From DATMYQ01 sp035560935 (GTDB lineage: Bacteria; Bacillota; Negativicutes; Sporomusales; Sporomusaceae): a stretch of 33,821 nucleotides of DNA. Both the position numbers and the translations under genes were made by a program. Below are positions 33,158-33,821 of the stretch, one piece after another. How positions within the stretch are numbered: position 1 is the stretch's first letter; each line of letters starts with the position of its first letter. Under the pieces are notes generated by a model. It was not told where the DNA came from, did not search any database, and worked only from the letters and a program-made list of their open reading frames with translations. Location: the NCBI GenBank assembly GCA_035560935.1, contig DATMYQ010000327.1:1-33821 (forward strand), read 5' to 3'.

Positions 33158-33518
33158 AGCAACAGTTTTTAGTGAGATTTACCATATTGGCCGCAAAAAT
33201 GATTTGAAAAATTCGGAGTGTGAAGACCGGTTGCGGGATTTTATCGGGTCGGTTGGCAAGGCATTAAGCCAGAATAATACGATTTTAGGACATATCAAGG
33301 TGCTGGCTCGTATCCCAGAACCGGCGGCAGACGCTCCGTTCATGGCGTTATCGGTTACGAAGCCGGATCACGTCGATGTAACTCCCGCTGCTTTTGGGCT
33401 GGATGCCAAACAGGGATTGGAATTGTATGTGAATGTGATTGTTTTTGGTTATACGGCGCAGGAAGTGGAGGCGGTCGTATCGGCAGCTTTGATGAGAACC
33501 CGGTTGTTGCGCCAATAA
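33147..33518 (+). CDS. Unknown 123-residue protein coupled to the CobW-like gene
   Basis: GTG start behind AGGAGG (33133-33138), overlapping the GTPase gene, so the pair is co-translated. Predicted alpha/beta: an amphipathic helix CEDRLRDFIGSVGKALSQ, strand GHIKVLARIP, a Pro/Asp loop, strand ELYVNVIVFGY and a closing helix EVEAVVSAALMRTRLL. One cysteine, no membrane segment. I do not recognise a family. Placement suggests a partner or substrate-loading subunit for the GTPase in corrinoid or metal handling. A strong terminator follows, so it ends the operon. Confidence 0.75.
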   Translation: MENKATVFSEIYHIGRKNDLKNSECEDRLRDFIGSVGKALSQNNTILGHIKVLARIPEPAADAPFMALSVTKPDHVDVTPAAFGLDAKQGLELYVNVIVFGYTAQEVEAVVSAALMRTRLLRQ

Positions 33519-33584
33519 TGTACTTGAAGATCCTGTGCATCGTTGCCAATGCTTATTAAAATCGTATTTTCCATTGCTTTTTGT

Positions 33585-33628
33585 CAGGGGTTTGGAATTT
33601 CTGCAGAAATTCCGAATCCCTGCTTTTT
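33585..33628 (+). terminator. Strong intrinsic terminator closing the methyltransferase operon
   Basis: A 17-pair stem with two G-T wobbles (33585-33601 with 33606-33622) around TGCA, then CTTTTTG. The core GGAATTTC-TGCA-GAAATTCC is a perfect palindrome. The 303 bases from 33519 to the end hold this terminator, the promoter at 33787 and no gene. Confidence 0.88.
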
Positions 33629-33786
33629 GTATATTATGCCGCTGAAATTTCTAAAATCGGTCGATTAAGGCGGGATCTGCACAGGGGTGGCGGGATCGGA
33701 ATTCTTCGGATAACGGTTTTATTGCCGCAAAAACAGGAACTCGCGCCGGGGTCGTAGTTGGTTTTGTGAAATATGGGAAAAATAAG

Positions 33787-33813
33787 TAAAGTTTTCGGCG
33801 GAATTGCCGATAC
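33787..33813 (+). promoter_or_regulatory. SigD/FliA-type promoter at the window edge
   Basis: TAAA (33787-33790), 15 bases, GCCGATAC (33806-33813); the consensus is TAAA-N15-GCCGATAA/T. Spacing is exact and only the last base is off. The gene it drives lies beyond the window; flagellar, chemotaxis or methyl-accepting receptor genes are the usual targets. Confidence 0.72.
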
Positions 33814-33821
33814 ATATAAAG

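Noticed and set aside
1..33821. tRNA, rRNA, CRISPR arrays or insertion sequences
   Set aside because: I saw no tRNA cloverleaf, no regular spaced repeats and no transposase in either strand.

Overview
The window is gene-dense, with moderately high GC content, and every gene I can support lies on the + strand. The content points to an anaerobic, motile, methyl-corrinoid-using Firmicute of the Negativicutes type (Sporomusa/Acetonema-like). The pointers are cytochrome bd assembly genes, HydE for [FeFe] hydrogenase, a methanol:corrinoid methyltransferase set feeding tetrahydrofolate, CheX/CheW chemotaxis proteins, SigD-like promoters, and a secreted PreP-like protease. This placement is an inference from gene content; there is no rRNA or marker gene to confirm it.

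Layout: (1) 35-3693, cydD-cydC, the heterodimeric ABC exporter needed for cytochrome bd assembly. (2) 3787-8930, a DUF2225 protein, an HD-GYP protein with a damaged metal site, and a large secreted M16 metallopeptidase, separated by intrinsic terminators. (3) 9155-16943, a signalling block: an ErcA-like iron alcohol dehydrogenase, a receiver-HDOD protein, a soluble PAS histidine kinase, an NtrC-type sigma-54 activator, then a sigma-54-type promoter followed by a small helix-turn-helix protein, a receiver protein, a receiver-CheX fusion and a stand-alone CheX. TTGCA-type repeats lie both upstream of the ercA-like gene and after the activator gene. (4) 17143-21298, a UbiB/ABC1 kinase-like protein, CheW behind a SigD-like promoter, a 52-residue orphan small protein in its own transcription unit, and a PAS-PAS-GGDEF protein. 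(5) 21316-24425, a two-gene split XdhC, an Rrf2 Fe-S regulator with a clear promoter and overlapping dyad, HydE, and a YezD-like protein with the domain duplicated. (6) 24718-33518, the corrinoid C1 block: DUF1638, a RACo-type corrinoid activator, a PocR-AraC regulator, a first corrinoid protein, a terminator and new promoter, a possible 39-residue leader ORF, a second corrinoid protein (MtaC), MtaB, a pterin methyltransferase, a short CobW-like GTPase and an unknown protein. The window ends on a SigD-type promoter whose gene lies outside.

How it fits together: MtaB would move the methyl group of methanol to the corrinoid on MtaC (and perhaps the first corrinoid protein), the pterin methyltransferase would pass it to tetrahydrofolate, and the RACo-like protein would re-reduce inactive Co(II) corrinoid. 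PocR-AraC would switch the set on. The middle of the window looks like an alcohol- or redox-linked control module built from an enzyme-like sensor (ErcA), a kinase, several receivers, CheY-P phosphatases and a sigma-54 activator. That module, with its repeated TTGCA boxes and two candidate sigma-54 promoters, is the part most worth following up.
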